Shown: positions 15,963 to 25,465, numbered from the stretch's first letter. The stretch is 36,409 nucleotides of DNA from Desulfobacterales bacterium (GCA_029939895.1 JAOZSB010000007.1:1-36409); one strand, 5' to 3'. Numbers and translations: made by a program. Notes: a model not told the origin generated them from the letters alone.

Positions 15963-16616
15963 ATGGACATAAAAGCATTTATATGGAAATCATCAAGCGC
16001 AAACAACTGCAACACATACCTTATAGACGGGGACTTTAAAATCCTCATAGACCCCGGCCACAAGGAATTTTACAGCAAGGTCGAAGAAAACCTGATCCAG
16101 GCCGGAACCAAAACCGAGGAGATTGACCTGGTCATCTGCACACACGCTCACCCGGATCATATTGAAGCTGTGCAGGTGTTTAAGGATACAAAGGCAAAAA
16201 TCGCCCTCCACGAAGCTGAGTGGAACTTTCTCAAATCAATGGATCAATATATAGAAGTAGCCTTTGGTGTCAGCCTCGATTACATAGCACCTGACCTGCT
16301 TCTCAAGGAAGGCGACTTTTCAGCAGGCGGTCATAATTTCGAAGTTTTCCACACTCCGGGCCACTCCCCCGGTTCCCTGTGCCTGTATCATCCAGACACG
16401 CAAATACTTTTCACTGGCGATGTAATTTTCAACGGGGGACTCGGACGGACAGACCTCCCAGGCGGAGACGGCACAGTCCTGAAAGAAAGCATACGCAGGC
16501 TCGGTGAACTCAAAATCCAGACCATATTCCCAGGCCACGGCGAACATATCCAGGGCGTACCAAAGGTGCTGGCAAACTTTCAAACCCTCATCAACCACTG
16601 GTTTCAGTATATATAG
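15963..16616 (+). CDS. Metallo-beta-lactamase-fold hydrolase (glyoxalase II-like)
   Basis: The 217-residue protein has the zinc-binding set of the glyoxalase II/YcbL group: HAHPDH, HTPGHSPGSLCLY, FTGDVIF with the metal-bridging Asp, and a final PGHGE. The compact size, without the C-terminal helical domain of full glyoxalase II, matches YcbL-type enzymes. These act on thioesters or related substrates; the substrate here cannot be told. It is probably cytosolic. An upstream in-frame TTG at 15774 would add 63 residues of non-conserved sequence. I prefer the ATG at 15963, which has GGAG (15953-15956) six bases before it and begins directly at the fold. It stands alone, divergent from the HD-GYP gene. 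Confidence 0.88.
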   Translation: MDIKAFIWKSSSANNCNTYLIDGDFKILIDPGHKEFYSKVEENLIQAGTKTEEIDLVICTHAHPDHIEAVQVFKDTKAKIALHEAEWNFLKSMDQYIEVAFGVSLDYIAPDLLLKEGDFSAGGHNFEVFHTPGHSPGSLCLYHPDTQILFTGDVIFNGGLGRTDLPGGDGTVLKESIRRLGELKIQTIFPGHGEHIQGVPKVLANFQTLINHWFQYI

Positions 16617-16718
16617 ACAGGCTGAACAGGGGCGGAACCAGGGTATTTCCCCAGGCTTCGTCCCCCTTGGGGCTGGAATTGCTCAAGGGCCACATATCCC
16701 TAAGAACCGCTACAGACT
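16617..16718. repeat. GC-rich intergenic element between convergent genes
   Basis: The space between the hydrolase and the solute-binding protein gene is markedly more GC-rich than other gaps. It holds short self-complementary pieces: CCAGGG/CCCAGG-type pairing around 16641-16658, and CCCC-CTT-GGGG near 16668-16678. There is no T-tract, so a standard intrinsic terminator is not evident. It may be a dispersed repeat or a structured 3' element; I cannot test copy number. Confidence 0.25.
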
Positions 16719-17495
16719 TCACTCATCATGCATGTTATAAATCTTCTTAAAAAAATTTGTTTCTTTTACTATGTTATAGCTTTTTACAATTTTTTCGACA
16801 ATCAGGGGGTCTGAGTCTTTATTAAAAGCAATGTAAGCTCGTGATTCCATCTCGGTCAGATCAAGGACAGGTTCCACAAGGTTGAAACCAAGACCTGCTT
16901 TTTCCATCTGCCATTTCAGTGATTCCTGATTAAAGGGAATCAGGGTTACCCGCTCAGATAATAGAAACTCAATCAAAGTTTTTTCAAAATTGGCAACCAC
17001 CAGCCTGGAAAACCCCTTTGACCTCAGATACTGATGCTGTACATCCTCTTGCCAGACTGCCGTGGTGTATTTTTTTGCATCGTCGAGTGTCTGTATTTCA
17101 ACATAGCTTTTTTTTAATTTATACAGCTTAAACTTTATTTTGTATAATGGACACACCCATAAAAAATGCTTATCTCTTTCTACTGTTCTAACCATTGAAA
17201 AAATCATTACATTCTTTTGATTTTTTGCCAGAGAATAGGCTTCGGGCCACTGGAGAAACTCAATCCGGGTGTTCAGGTTTGCATGTTCAAGCATTGTACT
17301 CAAAGTATCAATGGAATAGCCCCACTGCCTGCCATTGGCCTCATACTGGTATGGTGCTTCCTCTGCTGTGACGATACGGAATGGAAATTCTTCAGCATAA
17401 ATTTTTCCGGCATTTATTGAGCCTGCTGTAAAAACAACCGCAATAATCAATAGTTTGACGCTGCGGCCTGCACATGCAAAATTCAAGAGCCTCAT
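16719..17495 (-). CDS. Periplasmic solute-binding-like protein (SBP_bac_3 type)
   Basis: The 258-residue protein has a signal peptide (about 1-34, hydrophobic LLIIAVVFTAGSINA, cut near IYA|EE). A two-lobed family 3 solute-binding fold follows: FRIVTAEEAPYQYEANG at the start, GYSIDTLSTML, and a hinge region near TTAVWQEDVQHQYL. No lipobox Cys is seen. It lies 34 bases downstream of a 7TMR-DISM sensor kinase on the same strand, and there is no ABC permease or ATPase nearby. It could present a ligand to that kinase instead of serving uptake. Amino-acid-like ligands are usual in this family, but the ligand here is unknown. The ATG at 17495 has an AGGGTGG ribosome site. Confidence 0.82.
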   Translation of the reverse strand: MRLLNFACAGRSVKLLIIAVVFTAGSINAGKIYAEEFPFRIVTAEEAPYQYEANGRQWGYSIDTLSTMLEHANLNTRIEFLQWPEAYSLAKNQKNVMIFSMVRTVERDKHFLWVCPLYKIKFKLYKLKKSYVEIQTLDDAKKYTTAVWQEDVQHQYLRSKGFSRLVVANFEKTLIEFLLSERVTLIPFNQESLKWQMEKAGLGFNLVEPVLDLTEMESRAYIAFNKDSDPLIVEKIVKSYNIVKETNFFKKIYNMHDE

Positions 17496-17529
17496 TTAAC
17501 CACCCTGATATTAAAAGGTTTAATTTTTT

Positions 17530-20124
17530 TTAATCTGTATTTTCGATTTCTGTCTTTATCCCGTTTAAAATTGATGCAGCATCTTCATACTCGTAATCAT
17601 CAATTGCCTGTAGAAGGTCTGTCCGGTTTGGGATATTATAAGCCCTGATTTCTGCAACATGCGTGTTAATCCCCTGTGGGTTTGACTGTAACAGGGCATC
17701 AAGAAGGGCATCTATTACCGGTGCAACCTCGCCAGGCTCCGGCTCAAGCAGGGACTCGTTTTCATCGCTCAAGCCTGCCCCTTCTGCTCCATCGAGTAAA
17801 CCCATATTAAAAGGCCCGTCCATTTCCTGCCTTTTAATAAGCACGGTAAAGGAAAAGGTGCTGCCCTTGTCAAGCTCGCTTTCAACCTGGATCTTACCCC
17901 CCATCATTTCTACAAGCAGCCTGCACGATGACAGCCCGATTCCTACACCATCAAACTGGCGGGTGCTTGAAGTGTCTGCCTGGGAAAAGGGCTGAAAAAT
18001 TACCTCAAAATCCTTTTCGGAAATTCCAATTCCATTGTCGGTTATGGAAAACTGTAACAAAACATCCTCTGGAGATTTTTCAAGGGCAATTACTTCAATA
18101 ACCGCCTCTGGAGGATTTACTGTAAACTTTGCAGCATTCTCCAGGAGATGATTTAATATTTCAACCAGGCGGCCCTGGTCGCCTGTCAGGAGATTCGGGA
18201 TGCTTTCCGGGTCAATTTTAAAGCTGCTTTTTAAGCTTATACGGCCCCCTTTATAAAAGAATTCCGTTTTAATGCCTGCCAGCGTGGAGTCCAGCTCAAA
18301 GGGCAATTCTTCAAGCTCAAGCTTGCCATCCTGGGACTTAGTAAAATCAAGTATCTGGTCTACGATTTTAAGCAAAAAAAGCCCTGAGGACTTAATGGTG
18401 CTTTGCAGTTTTATCAACTCTGGTTTTGTTTCCACCGTTGAAATCAATTCAGCAGCAGCGATTGTACCGTTTAAGGGTGTTTTTAATTCATGACTCATGT
18501 TCATCAAAAAATCGGTTTTCGCACTGCTTGCGGCTTCTGCCTCTTCCTTTGCATTTTTCAAGGCATCGGCAACCCTTTTTTTCTCTGTAACATCTTCAAA
18601 AATACCTTCAAACAGAACCTGCTCCCCCTTTTTTTCCTGGACAGTCCGGCCTGACATGGAAACCTGAATTATTTGTTGATTTTTATTGTAAACCTCTACT
18701 TCAAATTCATGCACCATTCGTTGAGTGGCAAGCTGCCTTACCAGTTTTACATGGTCATCATAATCTACATACATCTGGTGTGCAGGGTCTGTTACCGACA
18801 CCTGGAACTCCTCTATGGACTGGTAGCCCAGAATATTTGCCATGGCTTTATTCGCATTTACAATCTGCCCTTCTTTGGTGGCCTGAAAAATACCCTGAAC
18901 AGAATTATCAAAAATATTCTGGTACTTATTTTTAATTCTCAGAATCTCAGCCTTGTAAATATTGATCCGGTCTGCCAGGGCAAGGGAAAGCAAAATTATT
19001 TCTATTGCCGACCCTATCCGAACCCCATTTTCCGACCAGAATGTTATTGGAATTAAACCGATTTTTTCAAGCACCATCACCAGCAACGCTATTAAAAGTA
19101 CAAACCTGGCCAGCAGGAACAGGCGGGCGGGCTTGTAGCCCTTTTTCCAGCACAGCAAACTTGAGCCAAACGATATTACAGGAAACACAAGGCCGGAGCC
19201 TAACAGATATTTTATACTGCCTGTTAACAGGGAATAAATCATTAATATGACGGTCAGGGCTATCATGCCGTAAATAAAATTATGCACCCTTGGTATATAT
19301 TCTTTTGTTTTTAGAAAACTCTGCGTAAAAATGTAAGCCAGAACAACAGCCGCGCCCATTGTCAGAATATTAATCCGATCCACCAGCCATGTCGCTTCCG
19401 GCCATAAATACTGATAACTGATTCCATCAACACTCATCAGGGCAAAACCAAAACTGCAAATATACAGGGTGTAAAAGATGTAGCCTGTATCCCGCATGGA
19501 AAAATATACAAAAAAATTATAAAAAACCATCACCAGCAAAATTCCATAATACAGGCCCAGGCCATACGATTCTGAGACTGTTTCTTCTGTGAATTTTTCC
19601 GGTGTCCAGAGAAACAGGGGAAACTGCATTGAATTTTTTGTTTGAAAACGCAAATAAATCCATTGCTTTTCACCGGGCCTGGTTGGAACCTTAAATATAA
19701 AATGGGGGTGGGCAATCTCCCTCTGGGAAAAGGGATACATATCGCCGGCGACTTTTTTTATAACTGCTTTGCCGGGCCTGAACTGAAAAAATTTAATTTG
19801 ATCCATCAAGGAAAAGGTGGCTTCCAGAAGGTAATCTTTTTCTATGGAGAGCCTGCTTTCAATCTGCACCCTGACCCAGTATGCTGACTTTGTGTAACCA
19901 TAATTCGGAGCATGGCTGTTGCCTGGCACAAACCGACTTGCCACCGGCTCCGAGGTAATGTCTTCAATTGTCCATTCTCCAGCCTTGTCCTCAAGGATTT
20001 CCAGGCTGTGACCCAGGTTGTATTCCCCCTGCCCTTTTTCAAGAATCACGGGGGTTCCTGCCAGCGCAATTGATGAACAAAGCATCAACAGCAAGACTGA
20101 ACAACAAATTGATTTATACCTCAT
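17530..20124 (-). CDS. 7TMR-DISM sensor histidine kinase with PAS domain
   Basis: The protein of about 864 residues has a signal peptide (to SIALAG), a periplasmic 7TMR-DISMED2-like beta domain (about 25-180) and seven membrane helices (about 187-390). A PAS domain (about 400-515), a coiled coil, the HisKA dimerisation domain with the phospho-acceptor His near 545 (MSHELKTPLNG), and an HATPase domain (N box ENAAKFT, G1 DNGIGIS, G2 GVGIGLS) follow. A receiver is lacking. Instead the last 65 residues form a helical segment also found in the kinase at 26466-28721. The catalytic core is paralogous to that kinase. I chose the ATG at 20124; a GTG at 20133 is the alternative and neither has a strong ribosome site. 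It follows kdsB by about 50 bases and precedes a solute-binding protein gene. Confidence 0.88.
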   Translation of the reverse strand: MRYKSICCSVLLLMLCSSIALAGTPVILEKGQGEYNLGHSLEILEDKAGEWTIEDITSEPVASRFVPGNSHAPNYGYTKSAYWVRVQIESRLSIEKDYLLEATFSLMDQIKFFQFRPGKAVIKKVAGDMYPFSQREIAHPHFIFKVPTRPGEKQWIYLRFQTKNSMQFPLFLWTPEKFTEETVSESYGLGLYYGILLVMVFYNFFVYFSMRDTGYIFYTLYICSFGFALMSVDGISYQYLWPEATWLVDRINILTMGAAVVLAYIFTQSFLKTKEYIPRVHNFIYGMIALTVILMIYSLLTGSIKYLLGSGLVFPVISFGSSLLCWKKGYKPARLFLLARFVLLIALLVMVLEKIGLIPITFWSENGVRIGSAIEIILLSLALADRINIYKAEILRIKNKYQNIFDNSVQGIFQATKEGQIVNANKAMANILGYQSIEEFQVSVTDPAHQMYVDYDDHVKLVRQLATQRMVHEFEVEVYNKNQQIIQVSMSGRTVQEKKGEQVLFEGIFEDVTEKKRVADALKNAKEEAEAASSAKTDFLMNMSHELKTPLNGTIAAAELISTVETKPELIKLQSTIKSSGLFLLKIVDQILDFTKSQDGKLELEELPFELDSTLAGIKTEFFYKGGRISLKSSFKIDPESIPNLLTGDQGRLVEILNHLLENAAKFTVNPPEAVIEVIALEKSPEDVLLQFSITDNGIGISEKDFEVIFQPFSQADTSSTRQFDGVGIGLSSCRLLVEMMGGKIQVESELDKGSTFSFTVLIKRQEMDGPFNMGLLDGAEGAGLSDENESLLEPEPGEVAPVIDALLDALLQSNPQGINTHVAEIRAYNIPNRTDLLQAIDDYEYEDAASILNGIKTEIENTD

Positions 20125-20179
20125 TATCTGCACCCGGCATCTGAATTATATTATTAGTTACAATTTCAGCATCATGCTG

Positions 20180-20908
20180 CTACAATTTTTCCTCTATTCT
20201 TTTAATATCTTCCGGCAGGTCAACCTCTGGTGAGTCATGCCGTGTTACAACAACCATTACCCGGTGTCCGTTCTCCAGCGCCCTTAGCTGCTCCAGCTTT
20301 TCAAGATCCTCCAGACGACCCGTTGCAAGGCTCCTGAATGTTTTCAGAAAACCGGTTGTGTATGCATAGACACCCAAATGCTTATATACGTCAAAATCCA
20401 GCCCCCTGTCCCTTGCAAAGGGAACCAGAGAGCGAGAAAAATAGAGGGCATGGCCATTTACATCCATGACTACTTTTACATCCTTTGGCTCGGTTTTTTC
20501 CCGTTCGTCAATTATTTTAAATGCCAGGGTGCTCATCCCCAGGGTGGGATCATCCACAAGGGGAGCAACTACCTGGTCAAGGCACTCAGGAGCCAGAAGT
20601 GGCTGGTCGCCCTGTACGTTCACTACAATATCGCTGTCTGACAAACCCAGGATCTCAGCAGCCTCGCCAACCCTGTCTGTGCCGGATCTGTTCTCCCCGG
20701 AGGTCATCACTGCCAGCCCGCCGGAGTTATTTACAGCATCAAAAATTCGTTTATCATCGGTTGCTACGCAGACTTTTTCCACAGAGCCTGCCATTGCAGC
20801 TCTTTTATAGACCATCTCAATCATGGGAACGCCCTTGATGGGTGCAAGGGGCTTTCCATCAAATCTGCTTGAGCCGTATCTTGAAGGTATTATAACTGTT
20901 GCTTTCAT
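20180..20908 (-). CDS. kdsB: 3-deoxy-manno-octulosonate cytidylyltransferase (CMP-KDO synthetase)
   Basis: KdsB activates KDO with CTP to CMP-KDO for lipopolysaccharide inner-core synthesis, so the organism has a Gram-negative outer membrane. The 242-residue length is typical. Diagnostic segments are IIPSRYGSSRFDGKPL at the N-terminus (nucleotide loop), ENRSGTDRV, VNVQGDQPLL, YFSRSLVPF, YKHLGVYAY and the C-terminal LEQLRALENGH...VDLPEDI. The ATG at 20908 has AGGA upstream at about 8 bases. It starts a minus-strand run with the 7TMR-DISM kinase (46-55 base gap) and is divergent from larB. Confidence 0.96.
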   Translation of the reverse strand: MKATVIIPSRYGSSRFDGKPLAPIKGVPMIEMVYKRAAMAGSVEKVCVATDDKRIFDAVNNSGGLAVMTSGENRSGTDRVGEAAEILGLSDSDIVVNVQGDQPLLAPECLDQVVAPLVDDPTLGMSTLAFKIIDEREKTEPKDVKVVMDVNGHALYFSRSLVPFARDRGLDFDVYKHLGVYAYTTGFLKTFRSLATGRLEDLEKLEQLRALENGHRVMVVVTRHDSPEVDLPEDIKRIEEKL

Positions 20909-20925
20909 ATGATTCCTGTTTTGCG

Positions 20926-20954
20926 TTGACCAGAAGAGTTCTATCGTTTAGTAT
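20926..20954 (+). promoter_or_regulatory. Sigma-70-like promoter of larB
   Basis: TTGACC (20926-20931) and TAGTAT (20949-20954) are spaced by 17 bases, with the start expected near 20961 and a leader of about 55 bases. It lies in the short divergent gap between kdsB and larB. Confidence 0.5.
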
Positions 20955-21015
20955 GTCTTTTTGTTTTTAGTTTTTCAAATGGGCCGAGGCTCATCTTTTT
21001 AAATAAAGGATAAAC

Positions 21016-21765
21016 ATGGATACACAGACCCTAAAAAAACTTTTATCAGCAGTCTCAAAGGGCGAAACACAGGTTGATGAAGCCCTGAGCGAACTATCAA
21101 ACCTCTATACCGAGAATATTGATTATGCAAATATAGACCATCACAGGAGTCTTCGCAAGGGATTTCCCGAAGTCATATTTGGGCAGGGCAAAACTGCCGA
21201 ACAGATTTGTGGAATAATTTCACATATGAAAGTCCATGAAAACGTGATTCTGGCGACACGGCTCGACCATGAAAAAGCTTTGGCTGTGCTTGAAAAATTT
21301 CCAGAAGCAAACTATTTTGAAGATGCAAAAATCCTTGTCCTGAAAAAAAAAGAGCCGGAAATAACCGGTCGGGGAACAATAGCTGTTATTTCCGCAGGCA
21401 CATCCGACATCCCAATTGCAAGGGAGGCTGCCATTACTGCCCAGGTCATGGGCAATCATGTTGAAACAGTTTTTGACGTGGGCGTGGCGGGGATACACAG
21501 GCTTTTTGAACATAAAAAACTGCTGGAGGAAGCCGTTGTCATCGTTGTGGTCGCAGGAATGGAAGGCGCGCTTCCCAGCGTAATTGCAGGCCTTGTTAAA
21601 AGCCCGGTAATTGCCGTCCCCACCAGCGTCGGCTATGGCGTAAGCTTTGGCGGGCTGACCGCACTTTTTGCAATGCTCAATTCATGCAGCTCAAACGTTG
21701 CTGTGGTCAATATTGACAATGGATTTGGTGCGGGATACATGGCCGCCATGATAAACAAATCATAA
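21016..21765 (+). CDS. larB: Nickel-pincer cofactor biosynthesis protein LarB
   Basis: LarB carboxylates and hydrolyses nicotinic acid adenine dinucleotide, the first step of the nickel-pincer nucleotide cofactor used by LarA-type racemases. The 249-residue protein has the family's N-terminal region (NIDHHRSLRKGFPEVIFGQGKT) and the PurE-like C-terminal domain (SAGTSDIPIAREAA, VVAGMEGALPSVI, PTSVGYGVSFGG, and a Gly-rich ending NGFGAGYMAA). The ATG at 21016 has AAGGA seven bases upstream. It stands alone: larC, larE and any LarA-type enzyme must lie elsewhere if the pathway is complete. It is a cytosolic enzyme. Confidence 0.93.
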   Translation: MDTQTLKKLLSAVSKGETQVDEALSELSNLYTENIDYANIDHHRSLRKGFPEVIFGQGKTAEQICGIISHMKVHENVILATRLDHEKALAVLEKFPEANYFEDAKILVLKKKEPEITGRGTIAVISAGTSDIPIAREAAITAQVMGNHVETVFDVGVAGIHRLFEHKKLLEEAVVIVVVAGMEGALPSVIAGLVKSPVIAVPTSVGYGVSFGGLTALFAMLNSCSSNVAVVNIDNGFGAGYMAAMINKS

Positions 21766-22034
21766 CCATACCCGCTACTCTGCTTTCATACACGCATAAA
21801 AATATACTCAGGCCTCCTAATACCACAGCCCGGACATGCAAAAAAACCACTGAAAACTAATCAGCCCCTGCAAAATATACATTTCATACCCTTTTTTTTC
21901 ATTTTCATATTGATTTTTATACCAGTAAGTGCTATTGTTTCTCATACTAAAAAAATTGATTGCACCCTCGCCTGAGGCTCTATTTGGCGTGGAATTTATT
22001 TTCAACTTCATGACACTCACAGAAAGGTTAACCA

Positions 22035-22814
22035 ATGACACGATTTCCTGCGTGGCTGTTGACTGCGCTTTTATTTTTTCTGCCTATGAAGTATGCTTCT
22101 GCCGATAATATTATAGCCGGGGCAGATGCCTGGTGTCCCTACAACTGTAACCCGAAAAGTGACCGACCCGGCTACATGGTCGAAATTGCAAAAACAATTT
22201 TTAAAAAAGCCGGACACACCTTTGAGTATCGCGTCATGCCCTGGACGCGCGCTATTGAAGAAGCAAGAATTGGATGCATAAGCTGCATTATTGGAGCTAC
22301 AAAAAAAGAAGTCTCTGATTTTGTTTTTCCTGAGCACACCCTTGGCAACTCATCCATGATATTTATTGTAAACAAGGGAAGCAAATGGCGATTCAAGGGC
22401 ATCGAGTCATTACAAGACATCCAAATCGGTGTAATTGCTGACTATTCCTATGGCGACACCCTTGATGACCATATTCTCAAAAACAACAAAAATCCTGCCA
22501 AAGTCAGAATCAGTTTTGGTAATGATGCCTTCAGCCAGAACATTAAGTATTTAAAAATGGGTCGCATTACAGCGATGGCTGTTGACCATGAAGTGCTGTC
22601 CTACTATGAATATCAAAACGAATCTGATCTTGAATTTCAACATGCAGGCGAAATCAAAGCCCTGCGTGTTTCCATAGCCTTTTCACCCATAAGCCTCAAA
22701 TCAAAGGAGTATGCTGCAATACTATCTGCGGGAATAATGAAGCTGCGAAAATCAGGGGAGCTGAAAACCATTCTGGATCACTATGGCATCCATGACTGGG
22801 TGAACAACCAATAG
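22035..22814 (+). CDS. Periplasmic solute-binding-like protein (SBP_bac_3 type)
   Basis: The 259-residue protein has a signal peptide (about 1-23, cut near ASA|DN). A family 3 solute-binding fold follows: an AWCPYNC start, GYMVEIAKTIFKKAG, the VMPWTRAIEEARIG motif common in orphan members, IGVIADYSYGD at the hinge, and a C-terminal lobe ending DHYGIHDW. Several Cys residues occur in the mature part (in WCPYNC and GCISC), and some could form disulfides. No transporter genes adjoin it. The next gene, 457 bases downstream, encodes a soluble histidine kinase, so a direct periplasmic partnership with it is unlikely. The ATG at 22035 has AAAGG upstream. Confidence 0.82.
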   Translation: MTRFPAWLLTALLFFLPMKYASADNIIAGADAWCPYNCNPKSDRPGYMVEIAKTIFKKAGHTFEYRVMPWTRAIEEARIGCISCIIGATKKEVSDFVFPEHTLGNSSMIFIVNKGSKWRFKGIESLQDIQIGVIADYSYGDTLDDHILKNNKNPAKVRISFGNDAFSQNIKYLKMGRITAMAVDHEVLSYYEYQNESDLEFQHAGEIKALRVSIAFSPISLKSKEYAAILSAGIMKLRKSGELKTILDHYGIHDWVNNQ

Positions 22815-23271
22815 TATTGTCTGTGAATTCAAGCATTGATTTTCCAGACCAAATATCACCACCACCATGTAAAAGCCACCCAGAGAAATCAGCAATAATG
22901 ATTCACACACTACAATTGTATACCTGCTTCTTTTACTGCTTTTTCCCCCGAAACAACCTCACTAAAGCAGGTATTCCTTTAATACACCCCCTGTTTATTT
23001 GCACATCCAGGCTGCTGATTTTGTCCATATTGCACTTGAATTATTAAATATTTTTTGGTAGCTTAATTTATGCTATATGATTTAGACTGATTTTGTATCT
23101 AAAATATGGTGAACAATAAAAAGATTTTCCATGAGTATATTGACCATTATAAAAAGCATTCGCCGCTAAAGCATACGGTTTTACTATAGATTCCATTATT
23201 GCTTTTTAAATAAACGGCGGTTTTTGCAGCAGAAACCACTGAGATTAAGTTTTGTGAAGGACTTTTACGTT
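22815..23271. other. Gene-free interval between solute-binding protein and kinase
   Basis: About 457 bases, AT-rich towards the right, without a credible gene on either strand. A CGCCG/CGGCG pair (about 23161 and 23215) brackets a long loop before a T-run, but it is weak. No clear -35/-10 pair stands out. The length leaves room for a promoter or a 5' leader for the kinase. Confidence 0.5.
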
Positions 23272-25338
23272 ATGGCTGAAAAACCAACCCGCGAGGATCT
23301 GCTAAAGCGCATTGCCGAGCTTGAGCAGGCTGATTTTGAACGCAGTCAGACTAAGAATGCACTCAAAAAACAGGAGGCCCAGCTTGCTGAATCCCAGTCT
23401 GTTGCCAAAATAGGAAGCTGGAACCTGGATCTTGTTTCCCAGAAACTTGAGTGGTCCAGCGAGACATACAAGCGGTTTGATAAGACAGAAGACAAGTTTA
23501 CACCAAGCTTTGATGAATTTGCCCGGCTGGTACACGTGGATGATTTTGAGGAAATGCAGACTGCATTTTATAATGCCCTTGAAAATGATGCTTATCCATA
23601 CCATGTTGAAATAAGAATAATCAACGACTCCGGGCGCGAATGGGTGATGGAGGCATTTGGCAAAACCGTCCGTGATGATCAGGGCAATGCTGTCAGGATT
23701 TATGGTACTGCCCAGGATGTCACACAACGCAGGTATGCCGAGGATGAACTGAAAACTGCTCATGCTGAGCTGGAAATACGTATTGCACAACGTACAGACG
23801 AGCTTTCCAGGACAAATCAGGCATTGCGGGATGAGATACTTGAACGGCAGCAGACAGAAGAGGCGCTGAGTGAAAGCGAAGAAAAATACCGCTCAATCAT
23901 GGAGGCAATGACCGACCCCGCATATATCTGTTCAAGCAATTACCGTGTATCATATGTAAACCCTGCCATGATACAGAGAGCAGGACGGGATGCAACTGGC
24001 GAAGTATGTCACATGATGATGCATAACTCCGATCAAAAATGCTCCTGGTGCATACACGACAAGGTGATGCAGGGCGAAAGCAACACCTATGAGATTCTCA
24101 GCCCCATGGATAAGCGTTGCTATCACATTATTAATTCCCCGATTTTTCATGCAGACGGTTCTGTTTCAAAGCTGTCAATTTTGCATGATATTACAGAGCT
24201 GAAACAAATCGAAGAAAAACTTCGCCAGGCCCAGAAGATGGAAGCCCTGGGAACCCTCGCTGGCGGCATAGCCCACCAGTTCAACAACTTGCTGTACATC
24301 ATATCCGGGAACATAGAATTATTAATTGAAGGTGCAGCTCCTGAGAATGAAACAGTATTGCAGGCAGTCCTGAAATCAACCCGGAAGGGATCTGATTTAG
24401 TAAAGCGAATTCTTGCTTTCAGCCGTAAATTTGAAGGCAATATGAAAACCACCCGCTTAAATGATGAAATAAGGGGAACCGTCAGAACTATCAACGAGTT
24501 GTTCCCGAAAAAGATAGACAGACAATTTGACCTTGCAAAGGATTTATATACCGTAAAAACAGACAAAGATCAGATAAAGCAGGTTTTGACTGATTTGTGC
24601 CTGAACGCAAGGGACGCAATGCCCAATGGCGGCAACCTGACAATCAAGACAGAAAACAGCTTCATAGATGAGACGTTTACTGCCAAGCATCCAAAAATGG
24701 AAAAAGGCAAATGCATTATTATATCAGTCTCTGATACAGGCGTTGGAATGAACCCGGAAACCAGTGAACGCATTTTTGAACCGTTTTTTACTGCAAAAGA
24801 TTTTGGCGCAGGAACCGGGCTTGGACTATCTGTGATTTATGGAATTATAATCGGGCACGAGGGAGTCATTACCTGCGACAGTAAACCTGGCAGGGGCACA
24901 ACATTTCACATTTACCTGCCTGCCTTTGAAGACAAACACAATAAACCCGAAAGCCAGGCAGGGGAGGCCCAGGAACAAAAAACCATCATGATTGTTGATG
25001 ATGAAAAGCAGATAATAGAAATCACCTCCCAGATGGTTAAACGGCTGAAGCATAAAACCATTTCTGCGGACTCTGGTGAATCAGCCCTGGAAATTTATAA
25101 AACCCAAAAAGCAGAAATTGATTTAATACTCCTTGATCTGCATATGCCTGGAATGGGCGGAGAAAAATGCCTTGAGGAACTTATAGCATTTGACAGGGAT
25201 GTAAAGGTTGTAATAGCCTCTGGATATTCAGACGAGGACTCTATCAAAAAAACTTTGCAGGCAGGAGCAAAGGACTATATAGTTAAACCATACTCCATGA
25301 AAGATATTTCAAACACAATCATCAAAAATCTGGAATAA
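23272..25338 (+). CDS. Soluble hybrid histidine kinase PAS-PAS-HisKA-HATPase-REC
   Basis: The protein (688 residues from the ATG at 23272) has no signal peptide or membrane helix and should be cytosolic. In order it has an N-terminal coiled coil (1-45), a PAS domain with PAC motif (about 45-155), a coiled coil, and a second PAS (about 205-310) bearing Cys246, Cys257 and Cys260 (the last two as CSWC). HisKA follows with His335 (GGIAHQFNNLL), then HATPase (N box LNARDAMPNGG, G1 DTGVGM, G2 GTGLGLS) and a receiver (about 571-688) with phospho-Asp near 622. I prefer the ATG with AAGGA (23257-23261) over the upstream TTG at 23224. The core is paralogous to the kinase at 31246-33558. The Cys-bearing PAS could sense redox or bind a metal; this is inference. 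Confidence 0.88.
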   Translation: MAEKPTREDLLKRIAELEQADFERSQTKNALKKQEAQLAESQSVAKIGSWNLDLVSQKLEWSSETYKRFDKTEDKFTPSFDEFARLVHVDDFEEMQTAFYNALENDAYPYHVEIRIINDSGREWVMEAFGKTVRDDQGNAVRIYGTAQDVTQRRYAEDELKTAHAELEIRIAQRTDELSRTNQALRDEILERQQTEEALSESEEKYRSIMEAMTDPAYICSSNYRVSYVNPAMIQRAGRDATGEVCHMMMHNSDQKCSWCIHDKVMQGESNTYEILSPMDKRCYHIINSPIFHADGSVSKLSILHDITELKQIEEKLRQAQKMEALGTLAGGIAHQFNNLLYIISGNIELLIEGAAPENETVLQAVLKSTRKGSDLVKRILAFSRKFEGNMKTTRLNDEIRGTVRTINELFPKKIDRQFDLAKDLYTVKTDKDQIKQVLTDLCLNARDAMPNGGNLTIKTENSFIDETFTAKHPKMEKGKCIIISVSDTGVGMNPETSERIFEPFFTAKDFGAGTGLGLSVIYGIIIGHEGVITCDSKPGRGTTFHIYLPAFEDKHNKPESQAGEAQEQKTIMIVDDEKQIIEITSQMVKRLKHKTISADSGESALEIYKTQKAEIDLILLDLHMPGMGGEKCLEELIAFDRDVKVVIASGYSDEDSIKKTLQAGAKDYIVKPYSMKDISNTIIKNLE

Positions 25339-25465
25339 GGCTATTGTCGCCGCCACCTGCAATTATTACACTAAATCGGCAAAATCCACAGCCACGTCCG
25401 AGGCATTAAATTTTTTTTTCAATTGCTATTTCAAACTTTTTAGGTTATTATTATTTTTCAACCTA

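Noticed and set aside
22817-23047. Plus-strand 76-residue open frame after the solute-binding protein gene
   Set aside because: It starts two bases past a stop without a ribosome site, and its sequence looks like translated non-coding DNA.
23101-23271. c-di-GMP (GEMM) riboswitch ahead of the soluble kinase
   Set aside because: I looked for the conserved GEMM core, such as an ACGCAAAGCC-like segment, and found none here or in other leaders.
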